Below are positions 1 through 9,829 of a DNA stretch of 50,333 nucleotides, in pieces. Source of the DNA: Mycobacterium syngnathidarum (GTDB lineage: Bacteria > Actinomycetota > Actinomycetes > Mycobacteriales > Mycobacteriaceae). The notes beneath the pieces are model-generated. The model was not told the DNA's origin, did not search any database, and worked only from the letters and a program-made list of their open reading frames with translations. The translations under genes and the position numbers were made by a program. The first letter of the stretch is position 1; every line of letters starts with the position of its first letter. Location: contig NZ_MLCL01000083.1 of NCBI RefSeq assembly GCF_001942625.1, positions 1 to 50,333 of the forward strand, given 5' to 3'.

Positions 1-132
1 GAGGCCGAACGCGCCGGAACCTACCAGCACTGGCTGCATCACTACAATCACCACCGACCCCACACCGGCATCGGCGGAATGACACCAATCGAGCGCCTAC
101 GCGTTCACAACCTACCCGTGAAGAACACCTAG
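1..132 (+). mobile_element. IS481-like transposase, C-terminal fragment (partial at window edge)
   Basis: Frame 1 is open from the first base to a TAG at 130-132 and encodes about 43 residues. They contain HYNHHRPHTGIGGMTPIERL, the typical end of an rve-type integrase/transposase core: a basic, His-rich 'YN..RPH' segment followed by 'TP.ER'. This pattern is characteristic of IS481 and the related IS3 group, where it closely follows the catalytic Glu. Only the tail lies in the window, so completeness cannot be judged, and no terminal inverted repeat is obvious before cwsA. The stop sits inside the last codons of the convergent cwsA gene (overlap 129-132), so the element abuts or slightly intrudes on that gene's 3' end. 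Confidence 0.8.
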
Positions 133-527
133 GGCTTCGGGCTGACTTCCACGCTCGGCGGCAACGGTGACGGCTCGGGCTGGGTGGAGCGTCGCACGAT
201 CGAGAACGTCACGGCCCCACCGGCCAGGACGGCCGCGGCGATCCCGGCGATCACCAGCCGGCGGCGCCGGCGGTTGGGCTGTGGCGCTGCGGCTGCCTCC
301 TGCAGTACCTCGGGCAGCGCCGCCACGGTCTGGGCGGCTGCGGCAAGCTGGCGGCGCAGCTTGCCCGACTCGTAGCGCTTGCGCAGTCCGGCCGCTGCGG
401 CGGACACGGTGTTGGCGCTGATGCCCACCACGCCCCGGGTCACGTCGACCGGGCCGACGGTGCTGTATTTCAAACCGCGGGCTAGGCGCTGACGGGGGGC
501 CAACCGGGTTTGGACGTTCGCGGTCAT
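129..527 (-). CDS. cwsA: Cell wall synthesis protein CwsA
   Basis: This is a 132-residue single-pass membrane protein. Its N-terminal basic region carries YSTVGPVDVTRGVVG, followed by a helical segment (about 45-80), a cluster of five Arg (86-90), one hydrophobic helix (about 91-111) and a Pro-rich tail. Size, topology and position next to and divergent from ppiA match Rv0008c/CwsA. Family knowledge: CwsA interacts with CrgA and Wag31 and supports peptidoglycan synthesis and cell shape. The ATG at 527 is preceded by a strong AGAAAGGTG ribosome binding site. The frame stays open further upstream to about 1076, but that extension runs antisense to ppiA and is not real. The 3' end touches the IS481-like fragment, so the last residues could differ from the ancestral protein. 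Confidence 0.85.
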   Translation of the reverse strand: MTANVQTRLAPRQRLARGLKYSTVGPVDVTRGVVGISANTVSAAAAGLRKRYESGKLRRQLAAAAQTVAALPEVLQEAAAAPQPNRRRRRLVIAGIAAAVLAGGAVTFSIVRRSTQPEPSPLPPSVEVSPKP

Positions 528-674
528 CTGGCACCTTTCTGGGCACGGGCGGCGGGGGTGAGCTGTGGCCGGGGTTTGTCGGCTGAGATCCACATTGCCA
601 TCTCCGCGGGAGTCTGGGGGCGTTGGTGGGGTATCTGACCGTCGGCGGCGGCCGGGATGGCAGACTGAGTAGCC

Positions 675-1202
675 GTGACGAGCCCCATTCAGACCGCGAC
701 GGCGACATTGCACACCAACCGCGGCGACATCAAGATCGCACTGTTCGGAAACCACGCTCCCAAGACCGTGGCCAACTTCGTCGGCTTGGCGCAGGGCACC
801 AAGGACTACAGCACCGAGAATGCCTCGGGTGGGACGTCCGGTCCGTTCTATGACGGCGTCATCTTCCACCGGGTGATCGACGGCTTCATGATCCAGGGCG
901 GCGACCCGACCGGCACCGGCCGCGGCGGCCCGGGCTTCCAGTTCGCCGACGAGTTCCACCCCGAGCTGCAGTTCGACAAGCCCTACCTGCTGGCGATGGC
1001 CAACGCGGGCCCGGGCACCAACGGCTCCCAGTTCTTCATCACGGTCGGCCAGACCCCGCACCTCAACCGTCGCCACACGATCTTCGGCGAGGTTGTGGAT
1101 CCGGAGTCCCAGAAGGTCGTCGACGCGATCGCGTCCACCCCGACCGATCGTTCGGACCGGCCGACTGATCCGGTCGTCGTCGAATCGGTCACCGTGTCAT
1201 AA
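675..1202 (+). CDS. ppiA: Cyclophilin-type peptidyl-prolyl cis-trans isomerase A
   Basis: A 175-residue cyclophilin that isomerises X-Pro peptide bonds. The core motifs are in order: [19 protein letters not shown] (catalytic Arg and the Phe/Met/Gln pocket), then [26 protein letters not shown] and [11 protein letters not shown]. There is no signal peptide, so it is probably cytosolic. The start is GTG at 675 ([17 protein letters not shown]), matching the start region of mycobacterial PpiA (182 residues in M. tuberculosis). It diverges from cwsA across about 147 bp that must hold both promoters. A strong inverted repeat lies 26 bp after the stop. The identification is firm from motifs and synteny. 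Confidence 0.95.
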   Translation: MTSPIQTATATLHTNRGDIKIALFGNHAPKTVANFVGLAQGTKDYSTENASGGTSGPFYDGVIFHRVIDGFMIQGGDPTGTGRGGPGFQFADEFHPELQFDKPYLLAMANAGPGTNGSQFFITVGQTPHLNRRHTIFGEVVDPESQKVVDAIASTPTDRSDRPTDPVVVESVTVS

Positions 1203-1228
1203 CGGGCCCAACCCCGCACCTACAGATG

Positions 1229-1258
1229 CGCGACGCCCCCGAATCCGGGGGCGTCGCG
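1229..1258. terminator. Bidirectional terminator between ppiA and the PH-domain gene
   Basis: A perfect 12-bp inverted repeat, CGCGACGCCCCC (1229-1240) and GGGGGCGTCGCG (1247-1258), has a 6-nt loop. It lies between two convergent genes. The tail is only moderately T-rich, as is common for mycobacterial terminators. It probably serves both transcripts. Confidence 0.75.
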
Positions 1259-1275
1259 TGTTGTGTGGGGCCCGA

Positions 1276-1695
1276 TCATCCCGGGGCTGCGTAACCGGCC
1301 TCGGTGAGCGCGTCCAGGACGTCGAGCGGGTCGGTTCCGAGATCCCACCGCGTGAGGACCACCAGGTGGTCGTCGACGGTGTCGATCTCCAGCAGGCGGA
1401 CCTTCCGGGCGATCCGGCGGAACTCCGTGATGCGGATTTTCCGGATCTCATTGCGGCGATATGTTCGGTTGCTCCACCAGCCGGCGACCGTGAGACCGTC
1501 TTGGTTAATTGCCAGTTTGGGTCGTGCCCGCCACGACAATGTTGCGAACGTGAGCAATCCCACCCCAGCTATGCCGGCAAGAACACGTCCGGGTGGGTCT
1601 GTGATCAGGGTCACAGCTGCGATAGCCATCATAAGTCCGCCTATGCCGCAACCTGCGACTCCGGCGGCCGGTGGCCCCCAATGAGTTTGCTGCAC
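1276..1695 (-). CDS. PH-domain membrane protein (Rv0010c-like)
   Basis: This is a 139-residue protein with two hydrophobic helices near the N-terminus (about 10-32 and 38-52). A soluble beta-rich domain follows, starting PKLAINQDGLTVAGWW and containing the RRNEIRKIRI strand typical of the bacterial PH (bPH_6) family. Length and position between ppiA and crgA match the conserved membrane protein Rv0010c. The start is a GTG at 1695. The molecular role is not established; a membrane-associated scaffold near the division machinery is only a guess from context. The region directly upstream (1696-1850) is rich in palindromes that could be its operator. Confidence 0.8.
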   Translation of the reverse strand: MQQTHWGPPAAGVAGCGIGGLMMAIAAVTLITDPPGRVLAGIAGVGLLTFATLSWRARPKLAINQDGLTVAGWWSNRTYRRNEIRKIRITEFRRIARKVRLLEIDTVDDHLVVLTRWDLGTDPLDVLDALTEAGYAAPG

Positions 1696-1730
1696 GGGTT
1701 CGTCACACCCTCTTACCGCGGGTAATGGAG

Positions 1731-1779
1731 TTATCCACAGGTGCTATCCCCAATGGGGATGAATCACAACGATGTGATT
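1731..1779. promoter_or_regulatory. Cluster of a DnaA-box-like site and two palindromes upstream of the PH-domain gene
   Basis: Three elements are packed into 49 bp of the intergenic region between crgA and the PH-domain gene. TTATCCACAG (1731-1740) matches the classical DnaA box. ATCCCC-AAT-GGGGAT (1746-1760) is a perfect inverted repeat. AATCACA-ACGA-TGTGATT (1762-1779) is another, with 7-bp arms. The last has TCACA and TGTGA half-sites in the reverse order to a CRP site, so it is not a standard CRP box. They lie immediately upstream of the minus-strand GTG at 1695 and are candidates for its operators. Confidence 0.45.
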
Positions 1780-1850
1780 GAGCATCCGCGACGTTGCTGA
1801 ACGGGTAACGCTGAAAACGTAAGATGAATTCATTATGAAGCCAGCTCGGG

Positions 1851-2135
1851 TCAACGCCAGCGCATCGTGAGCAACAGCCCACTGATCATGAAGGCAAAGG
1901 CGATCGCGTAGTTCCACGGACCCAGGTCAGCCATCCACTGAAGGAAAGACGGGGTGTCCACCGGGTTGGTCGCGGCGAGCTGGAAAACCAGCAGCCACAA
2001 CAGGCCGAACAGCATGAGGCCGATGAACAGCGCGACGAACCACACACTCGACGGCCCGGCTTTCACCTTGACCGGGGTCCGGCTCACCGACTTGATGGTG
2101 AAATCGTTCTTCTTACGGACTTTGGACTTGGGCAT
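1851..2135 (-). CDS. crgA: Cell division protein CrgA
   Basis: A 94-residue protein with the CrgA layout: a short basic N-terminus ([16 protein letters not shown]), two transmembrane helices (about 30-53 and 73-91) and an extracytoplasmic loop containing [11 protein letters not shown]. Family knowledge: CrgA bridges FtsZ, FtsQ, FtsI/PbpB and CwsA at the septum, and cwsA lies about 1.3 kb away. The N-terminal basic/aromatic motif and overall length (93 in M. tuberculosis) agree. It diverges from the DUF881 gene starting at 2230, so the roughly 95 bp between holds both promoters. Confidence 0.95.
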   Translation of the reverse strand: MPKSKVRKKNDFTIKSVSRTPVKVKAGPSSVWFVALFIGLMLFGLLWLLVFQLAATNPVDTPSFLQWMADLGPWNYAIAFAFMISGLLLTMRWR

Positions 2136-2229
2136 GGGTACCTTCGCGGACAGTCGGCGTCACACGGTGCGACGATGAGGCAGGATGCCTCACGAGCCTA
2201 ACGTAGCTGCACGTCCAGGAGAGACTGCG

Positions 2230-2979
2230 ATGGACCAACCGGATCGATCCCCGTGGCGTTTCGGCGTCCCGGTCGTCTGCCTGGCCGCAGGCTTGCTCCT
2301 GGCCGCTACCCACGGGGTCTCCGGCGGTGACGAGATCCGCCGCAGCGATGCGCCCCGCCTGGTCGACCTGGTGCGTGAGGCTCAACAGTCGGTCGACCGG
2401 CTCACCGCCCAGCGCGATTCGCTGTCGACCGAGATCGACAGCCACCACGGCGGCTCCCCCGCATCACATGCGGCCCTCGGGGCGATCACCCGGCGCTCCG
2501 CGGAACTGGCCGTCGACGCGGGCACGGTCCCGATGCGCGGACCCGGACTGGTTGTCACACTCAACGACGCCCAGCGCGACGCTCAGGGCCGCTTTCCCCG
2601 CGACGCCTCCCCAGACGACCTGGTGGTGCACCAGCAGGACATCCAGGCCGTCTTGAACGCACTGTGGAGTGCCGGCGCCGAAGGCATCCAGATGCAGGAC
2701 CAGCGCATCATCGCCACGTCGGCGCCGCGCTGCGTCGGCAACACCCTGCTGCTCAACGGCCGTACCTACAGCCCGCCCTACGTGATCACCGCGATCGGTG
2801 ACGCGTCCGCCATGCAGGCCGCCCTGGCCGCCGCCCCCAACGTCACCCTCTACAAGCAATACGTGGTGCGGTTCGGCCTGGGCTATCTCGAAGAACCCCG
2901 CGCCGAGGTTCAGCTGACCGGGCACACCGAACCGTTGCGGATGCGCTACGCCAAGCCCGCGGGCCCTGTCGGCTATTAA
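2230..2979 (+). CDS. DUF881 family membrane-anchored protein (Rv0012-like)
   Basis: A 249-residue protein with one N-terminal membrane helix (about 10-27) and a predicted coiled coil (DLVREAQQSVDRLTAQRDSL). The DUF881 domain follows, with VPMRGPGLVVTLNDA, the VVHQQDIQAVLNALWSAGAEG stretch and VITAIGD. The fold is presumed extracytoplasmic. Members sit beside division genes in Actinobacteria and Firmicutes, but their biochemical function is unknown. The ATG at 2230 is preferred over an in-frame ATG at 2185 because AGGAGA (2217-2222) lies 7 nt before it. It is 31 nt upstream of trpG in the same direction, so co-transcription is possible. Confidence 0.82.
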   Translation: MDQPDRSPWRFGVPVVCLAAGLLLAATHGVSGGDEIRRSDAPRLVDLVREAQQSVDRLTAQRDSLSTEIDSHHGGSPASHAALGAITRRSAELAVDAGTVPMRGPGLVVTLNDAQRDAQGRFPRDASPDDLVVHQQDIQAVLNALWSAGAEGIQMQDQRIIATSAPRCVGNTLLLNGRTYSPPYVITAIGDASAMQAALAAAPNVTLYKQYVVRFGLGYLEEPRAEVQLTGHTEPLRMRYAKPAGPVGY

Positions 2980-3010
2980 CGGTGGTTTTCGCGGCCGGTA
3001 GCCTGAGTCG

Positions 3011-3662
3011 ATGCAGGTTCTGGTCGTCGACAACTATGACAGCTTCGTGTTCAACCTGGTCCAGTATCTGGGCCAGCTCGGGGTCGACGCGCAGGTGTGG
3101 CGTAACGACGACGACCGGCTGGCCACCGAAGCCGACCTCGCCAAGGTGGCCGCCGACTTCGACGGCGTCCTGCTGAGCCCCGGCCCGGGCACACCGGAAC
3201 GGGCCGGCGCCACGATCCCGCTGGTGCGCGCGTGCGCCGCGGCCGGCACTCCCCTGCTCGGCGTCTGCCTCGGGCACCAGGCCATCGGGGTGGCGTTCGG
3301 CGGCACCGTCGACCGGGCACCCGAACTGCTGCACGGCAAGACCAGCGTCGTGCACCATGCCGATACCGGTGTGCTCAAGGGCCTGCCTGATCCGTTCACC
3401 GCGACCCGCTACCACTCCCTGACGATCCTCCCCGAGACCACGCCCGATGTGCTCGAGGTGATCGGGCAGACCGACGGCGGCGTGATCATGGCCGTGCGTC
3501 ACCGGGAGCTGCCGATTCACGGCGTGCAGTTCCACCCGGAGTCGATCCTCACCGAGGGTGGGCACCGCATGCTGGCCAACTGGCTGGGCGTATGCGGTGC
3601 CGCCCCCGAGGAACATCTGGTGGCTGCCCTCGAAGCCGAGGTGGCTCGCGCCGTAGCGGCGG

Positions 3663-3685
<23 letters not shown>
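3011..3685 (+). CDS. trpG: Anthranilate/aminodeoxychorismate synthase component II (class I glutamine amidotransferase)
   Basis: A 224-residue class I glutamine amidotransferase that supplies ammonia from glutamine for anthranilate and/or p-aminobenzoate synthesis. It opens MQVLVVDNYDSFVFNLVQYL, followed by LLSPGPGTP, the nucleophile elbow GVCLGHQA (Cys86), and HPES near the C-terminus (His175, Glu177). These three residues form the catalytic triad. Synteny matches Rv0013 (trpG/pabA); sequence alone cannot separate the trpG from the pabA role, and amphibolic use is plausible. Its last 23 bp overlap the convergent pknB 3' end. Confidence 0.9.
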
Positions 3686-5530
<1,845 letters not shown>

Positions 5531-5534
<4 letters not shown>

Positions 5535-6811
5535 CGCAGTATCTGTTCCGGTGCCCCTGATATGGCCGGAGCGTCACTTCCGGCTTCTCTGGGCATGATC
5601 ACGTGGAGTGCCAGGTTCGGCAACGCTGCCGGGGTCTGGTAGGGCGTCGTCTGGGTCACCGTGTCGGTGACCGTGGGCGGTGGTGACTGCTGCTGATCCT
5701 TGCGGTCCTGCGCATTGAGCACGATCAGGATGGCGATCACGATGGCCAGCGCTCCGAGTACCCCGGCAGCCCACAGCAGGGCCCGCTGACCCGACGAGAA
5801 CGTGCGCCGGGCGGGCGGGGCCGGACGATGGGCGGCGGCCGCGGTGGGCCGGGCCCGGGTCGCGGTCACCGGTGTGCGACCCGAGAGGTCCGCTGCGGCA
5901 CGGGCCTGAGCGGCTGACGGTACCGCGGCCGGGGCGGCTCGACCCAGTGTCGGGGCCTGATTGGGACGCGGTGGACGGCGGCCGGAGCGCACCGCGGCGA
6001 CCGCATCGGCGAACGGACCGCCTGACTTGTAGCGCATCCCCGGGTTCTTCACCAGGGTGATCTCGATCAGCTCGCGCACATTGGGCGGCAGATCCGCCGG
6101 CAGTGGCGGCGGTGTTTCCTTGATGTGCTTCATCGCCACCGTCAGCGCACCGTCGCCGGTGAACGGGCGCTTGCCCGAAACCGATTCGTAGCCAACGACT
6201 CCCAGTGAATAGACATCGCTGGCCGCGGTGGCGTCGTGGCCCAGGGCCTGCTCGGGCGCGATGTACTGGGCGGTGCCCATCACCATGCCGGTCTGGGTGA
6301 CCGGGGCAGCGTCGACCGCCTTGGCGATACCGAAGTCGGTCAGCTTCACCTGGCCGGTCGGGGTGATCAGGATGTTGCCCGGTTTGACGTCACGGTGCAC
6401 CAGGCCTGCGGTGTGGGCCACCTGCAGCGCCCGCCCGGTCTGCTCGAGCATGTCCAGCGCATGGCGCAGCGACAGCCGGCCGGTGCGCTTGAGCACCGAG
6501 TTCAACGGCTCGCCGTTGATCAGCTCCATCACCAGGTACGCGGTCCGGCCCTCACCGTCCAGCTCGGTCTCGCCGTAGTCGTACACGCTGGCGATACCAG
6601 GGTGGTTGAGCATGGCCACGGTGCGGGCCTCGGCGCGGAACCGCTCGACGAACTCGGCATCGGTGGAGAACTCGGCCTTGAGCACCTTGACCGCGACGCG
6701 CCGGCCCAGCCGTGAGTCGACGGCCTCCCAGACCTGACCCATGCCGCCGGTGGCGATCAGTCGCTGCAGCCGGTACCGCCCGGACAGCGTGACTCCAACG
6801 CGAGGGCTCAC
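5531..6811 (-). CDS. pknA: Serine/threonine protein kinase PknA
   Basis: A 426-residue transmembrane kinase. The kinase domain has [35 protein letters not shown] and [22 protein letters not shown] Pro/Ala/Arg-rich linker leads to one helix ([20 protein letters not shown]) and a short outer tail without PASTA repeats. It phosphorylates division and wall-synthesis proteins such as Wag31 and acts with PknB. I chose the GTG at 6811 (encoding [15 protein letters not shown]) because it reproduces the known family N-terminus. The frame is open 62 codons further up, into pbpA, but that extension is low-complexity and improbable. The stop overlaps the pknB ATG. The distance to the pbpA stop is about 130 bp, unusually large for this operon. 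Confidence 0.95.
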
Positions 6812-6840
6812 GGCTCGACTCCCAGTCGCTCCGGTCCTCG

Positions 6841-6895
6841 CTCGTCCCTCGCTGCGAGGGCCACGGTCCGTTTCCTCAACGCCACTCGTCCCTCG
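6841..6895. repeat. Direct repeat and small hairpin in the pbpA-pknA spacer
   Basis: CTCGTCCCTCG occurs twice, at 6841-6851 and 6885-6895. The first copy forms a hairpin, CCCTCG-CTG-CGAGGG (6846-6860). The spacer is about 130 bp, while other junctions of this operon overlap. This may be a small inserted repeat sequence. Confidence 0.5.
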
Positions 6896-6941
6896 TGTTG
6901 CATCGTCAGCGGACGCCTCACTCCGGGTCGCCTTCGCGGAC

Positions 6942-8417
6942 TCATGAATCCTCCCGTAGCGCCGCGGCAATCGTGGCGCGTCCGATCGGGGCGGCAAGTG
7001 CGCCGCCGGTGGCCGACAACCGGTCCCCGCCGTCCTCGATCAACACCGAGACCGCGACCTTCGGGTCCGAGGCCGGTGCGAATGCGATGTACCAGGCATG
7101 CGGCGGAGTGTTACGGGGATCCGTCCCGTGCTCTGCCGTACCGGTCTTCGAAGCGATCTGCACGCCGGCGATGGCTCCCTTCTGCTGAGTCACCTGCTCG
7201 GCGGCGACCATCAAGTCCGTAAGTGTAGCTGCGACCTGGGGTGACACCGCCCGGCGCTCTTCGGCGGGCGCGGTGGTGGCGATGGTGGTCAGGTCGGGTC
7301 CTTTTAGGCTATCCACAAGATACGGGCGCATGGCGATGCCGTCATTAGCGATGGTCGCGGCCACCTGCGCGTTCTGCAGTGGCGTCAGCGCGACATCGCG
7401 CTGCCCGATGCTGGACATGCCCAGGGCGGCCCCGTCGGCGATCGGGCCGGTGGTGGATTCGGCCACCTGCAGCGGGATGGTCGGCGGCGGCGAGTCCAGA
7501 CCGAAGGCCTGGGCGGTGGACTTGAGCTTGTCGGCCCCGGTCTTGATCCCCAGCTGGACGAAAGCGGTGTTGCACGATTTGGCGAACGCCTCGCGCAACG
7601 TGGCCGTGGGACCGGGACCGCACGAGGCTCCTCCGAAATTCTCCAGCGTGGCGGTGCTGTCGGGCAGGGGGATCCGGGGTGCTGCGGTCAGCTCGGTGTC
7701 GGGGGTACTGCCGGACTGCAGCGCCGCGGCGGTGGTGATCACCTTGAACGTCGAGCCCGGCGGGTAGGTCTCGGCGATGGCCCGGTTCAGCAGCGGGGAC
7801 TGTGCGTCGTCGCGCAGCTGCTGCCAGGCCTCGCTCTGGGCGTTCAGATCGTGGGTGGCGAGTCGGTTGGGGTCGTACGACGGGGACGACGCCATGGCCA
7901 GGATCTTGCCCGTCGACGGTTCCAGGGCCACCACCGATCCCTTGCAGGGGCCGTCACAACCGTGCTGCAGGGCGTTCCAGGCAGCCTGCTGGACCGGTGG
8001 CTTCAGCGTGGTGTCGACGTTGCCGCCGCGCGGGTCACGGCCGGTGAAGAAATCGGCCAGCCGGCGGCCGAACAGGCGTTCGTCGGAGCCGTTGAGGATC
8101 TGGTCCTCGGCGCGCTCCAACCCGGTGCTGGAGTACCCGAGCGAGTAGAAGCCGGTCACCGGGGCGTAGACCTCGGGATCGGGGTAGGTACGCAGGAACC
8201 GGAACCGGCCTTCGGTGGCCTCTGAATAGGCCAGCAGCTGACCGCCCGCGGTGATCTGGCCTCGCTGGCGCGAATACTCGTCGAGCAGGACCCGCTGGTT
8301 GCGCGGATCGGCGCGCAACCCGTCGGCGGTGAAGACCTGGGTGATCGTGGCGTTGGCCAACAACAGCACGATCAGCACCATGATCGTGACTGCAACCCGG
8401 CGCAGGGAGGTGTTCAT
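6942..8417 (-). CDS. pbpA: Class B penicillin-binding protein PbpA
   Basis: A 491-residue class B transpeptidase, the same length as M. tuberculosis PbpA. It has an N-terminal membrane anchor (about 7-25), a dimerisation region and the transpeptidase domain. That domain carries all three active-site motifs: YPPGSTFK (Ser222, Lys225), SCN (in AKSCNTAF) and KTGTAE. It cross-links peptidoglycan and is known to be a target of PknB. The ATG at 8417 overlaps the rodA stop as ATGA (8414-8417), so it is translationally coupled to its partner SEDS glycosyltransferase. Reading frames further upstream lie antisense or internal to rodA and are not used. Confidence 0.96.
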   Translation of the reverse strand: MNTSLRRVAVTIMVLIVLLLANATITQVFTADGLRADPRNQRVLLDEYSRQRGQITAGGQLLAYSEATEGRFRFLRTYPDPEVYAPVTGFYSLGYSSTGLERAEDQILNGSDERLFGRRLADFFTGRDPRGGNVDTTLKPPVQQAAWNALQHGCDGPCKGSVVALEPSTGKILAMASSPSYDPNRLATHDLNAQSEAWQQLRDDAQSPLLNRAIAETYPPGSTFKVITTAAALQSGSTPDTELTAAPRIPLPDSTATLENFGGASCGPGPTATLREAFAKSCNTAFVQLGIKTGADKLKSTAQAFGLDSPPPTIPLQVAESTTGPIADGAALGMSSIGQRDVALTPLQNAQVAATIANDGIAMRPYLVDSLKGPDLTTIATTAPAEERRAVSPQVAATLTDLMVAAEQVTQQKGAIAGVQIASKTGTAEHGTDPRNTPPHAWYIAFAPASDPKVAVSVLIEDGGDRLSATGGALAAPIGRATIAAALREDS

Positions 8418-9829
8418 ACCTTCTCGATCACCTCGGTGCTGGCCGCGGCGATGGGAGTGGGGTTGGGGCCGGGGGTGGTGGTGATCGGCCGCCGTGCGGC
8501 GTGCGAGATGCGCACCAGGATGGCCAGCAGGATGTAGTTGGCCAGCAGCGAGGAACCGCCGTAGGACATCCACGGGGTGGTCAGGCCGGTCAGCGGGATC
8601 AGTTTGGTGACGCCGCCGACCACGATGAACAGCTGGATGGCCAGCGTCGAGGCCAGCCCGGCGGCCAGGAGCTTGCCGAAGCTGTCGCGCACGGCGATCG
8701 CGGTGCGCATGCCGCGGATGATCAGGATCGTGTAGAGCATGAGAACGCCTGCCAGGCCGACCAATCCGAGCTCTTCGCCGATCGCGGCGACGATGAAATC
8801 GGTGGCGGCGGCGGGCACGGTACCGGGCTGCCCGTTGCCCAGGCCGGTACCGAAGATGCCTCCGGTGGCGAAGCTGAACAGCGATTGCACCATCTGGTAG
8901 CCGGCGCCGTCAGGGTCGGCGAACGGGTCCAGCCAGGTTTCGACGCGGACCCGGACATGGCCGAAAACCTGATACGCCACAATGCTTCCCGCGGCGAACA
9001 GGGCCAGCCCGATGACCACCCAGCTGAGCCGCTCGGTGGCCACGTAGACCAGCACCAGAAACGACGAGTACAGCAGAAGTGAAGTGCCCAAATCTTTTTC
9101 GAAGACCATCACGCCCACCGAGGCGGCCCAGGCCAACAGCAGCGGAGCCAGGTCGCGCGGCCGCGGCAGGTCGAGGCCGAGGAAATGCTTACCCGCGCTG
9201 GTGAACAGGTCACGCTTGGCCACCAGCACCGCGGCGAAGAAGATGAGCAGCAGAATCTTGGAGAACTCGGCGGGCTGGATCGAGAAGCCGGGGAACTGGA
9301 TCCAGATCTTGGCGCCGTACTGCTCGGAGTACTTCCTCGGCAACAACGCCGGAATGACAAGCAGCACAAGGCCGGTCAGCGCACAGATGTATCCGTATCG
9401 GGCGAGCATGCGGTGGTCGGTCAACAGGGCCACCACCACGGAGAACCCGATGACACCCACCAGCGTCCACATCATCTGCTGGTTGGCGGTGCCGCCGAGC
9501 CCATCGGAGGCCGTCTCGCCCTTGGCCAGGTCCAGCCGGTGGATCATCACCAGGCCCAGCCCGTTGAGCAGCGCGGCGACCGGCAGCAGCAAGGGGTCGG
9601 CGTAGGGGGCGAACCGGCGCACAGCCAGGTGCGCGGCGCCCATCAGGACGATGAACGCGACGACGTAGCGGATCAGGTCCCAGCTCAGTCCCTGTTCCTG
9701 ATTGGCCTCCACGATCAGCAGCGCGACCGTGGTGATGAAGGCCGCAAACCCCAGAAGCAGCAGTTCCGCGTTGCGCCGATTGGGAAGCGGCGGCATGACG
9801 GTAACCGGCGACTGGGGTTGAGTCGTCAT
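8414..9829 (-). CDS. rodA: SEDS family peptidoglycan glycosyltransferase RodA
   Basis: A 471-residue polytopic membrane protein of the FtsW/RodA/SpoVE family with roughly twelve hydrophobic segments. Signature stretches include FEKDLGTSLLLYS, which carries the Asp conserved at the SEDS active site. Others are FATGGIFGTGLGNGQPG, ATDFIVAAIGEELG and the C-terminal GLTTPWMSYGGSS. It polymerises lipid II into glycan strands and is expected to pair with PbpA, encoded next with a 4-bp overlap. Its own ATG overlaps the pstP stop (ATGA, 9826-9829). Confidence 0.95.
   Translation of the reverse strand: MTTQPQSPVTVMPPLPNRRNAELLLLGFAAFITTVALLIVEANQEQGLSWDLIRYVVAFIVLMGAAHLAVRRFAPYADPLLLPVAALLNGLGLVMIHRLDLAKGETASDGLGGTANQQMMWTLVGVIGFSVVVALLTDHRMLARYGYICALTGLVLLVIPALLPRKYSEQYGAKIWIQFPGFSIQPAEFSKILLLIFFAAVLVAKRDLFTSAGKHFLGLDLPRPRDLAPLLLAWAASVGVMVFEKDLGTSLLLYSSFLVLVYVATERLSWVVIGLALFAAGSIVAYQVFGHVRVRVETWLDPFADPDGAGYQMVQSLFSFATGGIFGTGLGNGQPGTVPAAATDFIVAAIGEELGLVGLAGVLMLYTILIIRGMRTAIAVRDSFGKLLAAGLASTLAIQLFIVVGGVTKLIPLTGLTTPWMSYGGSSLLANYILLAILVRISHAARRPITTTPGPNPTPIAAASTEVIEKV

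Noticed and set aside
1762..1779. CRP binding site
   Set aside because: The half-sites are TCACA then TGTGA, the reverse of the CRP consensus (TGTGA-N6-TCACA), and the spacer is 4 bp rather than 6.
7310..7320. DnaA-box-like CTATCCACAA within pbpA
   Set aside because: It is an imperfect match inside a conserved coding sequence, isolated from other boxes, and most likely coincidental.
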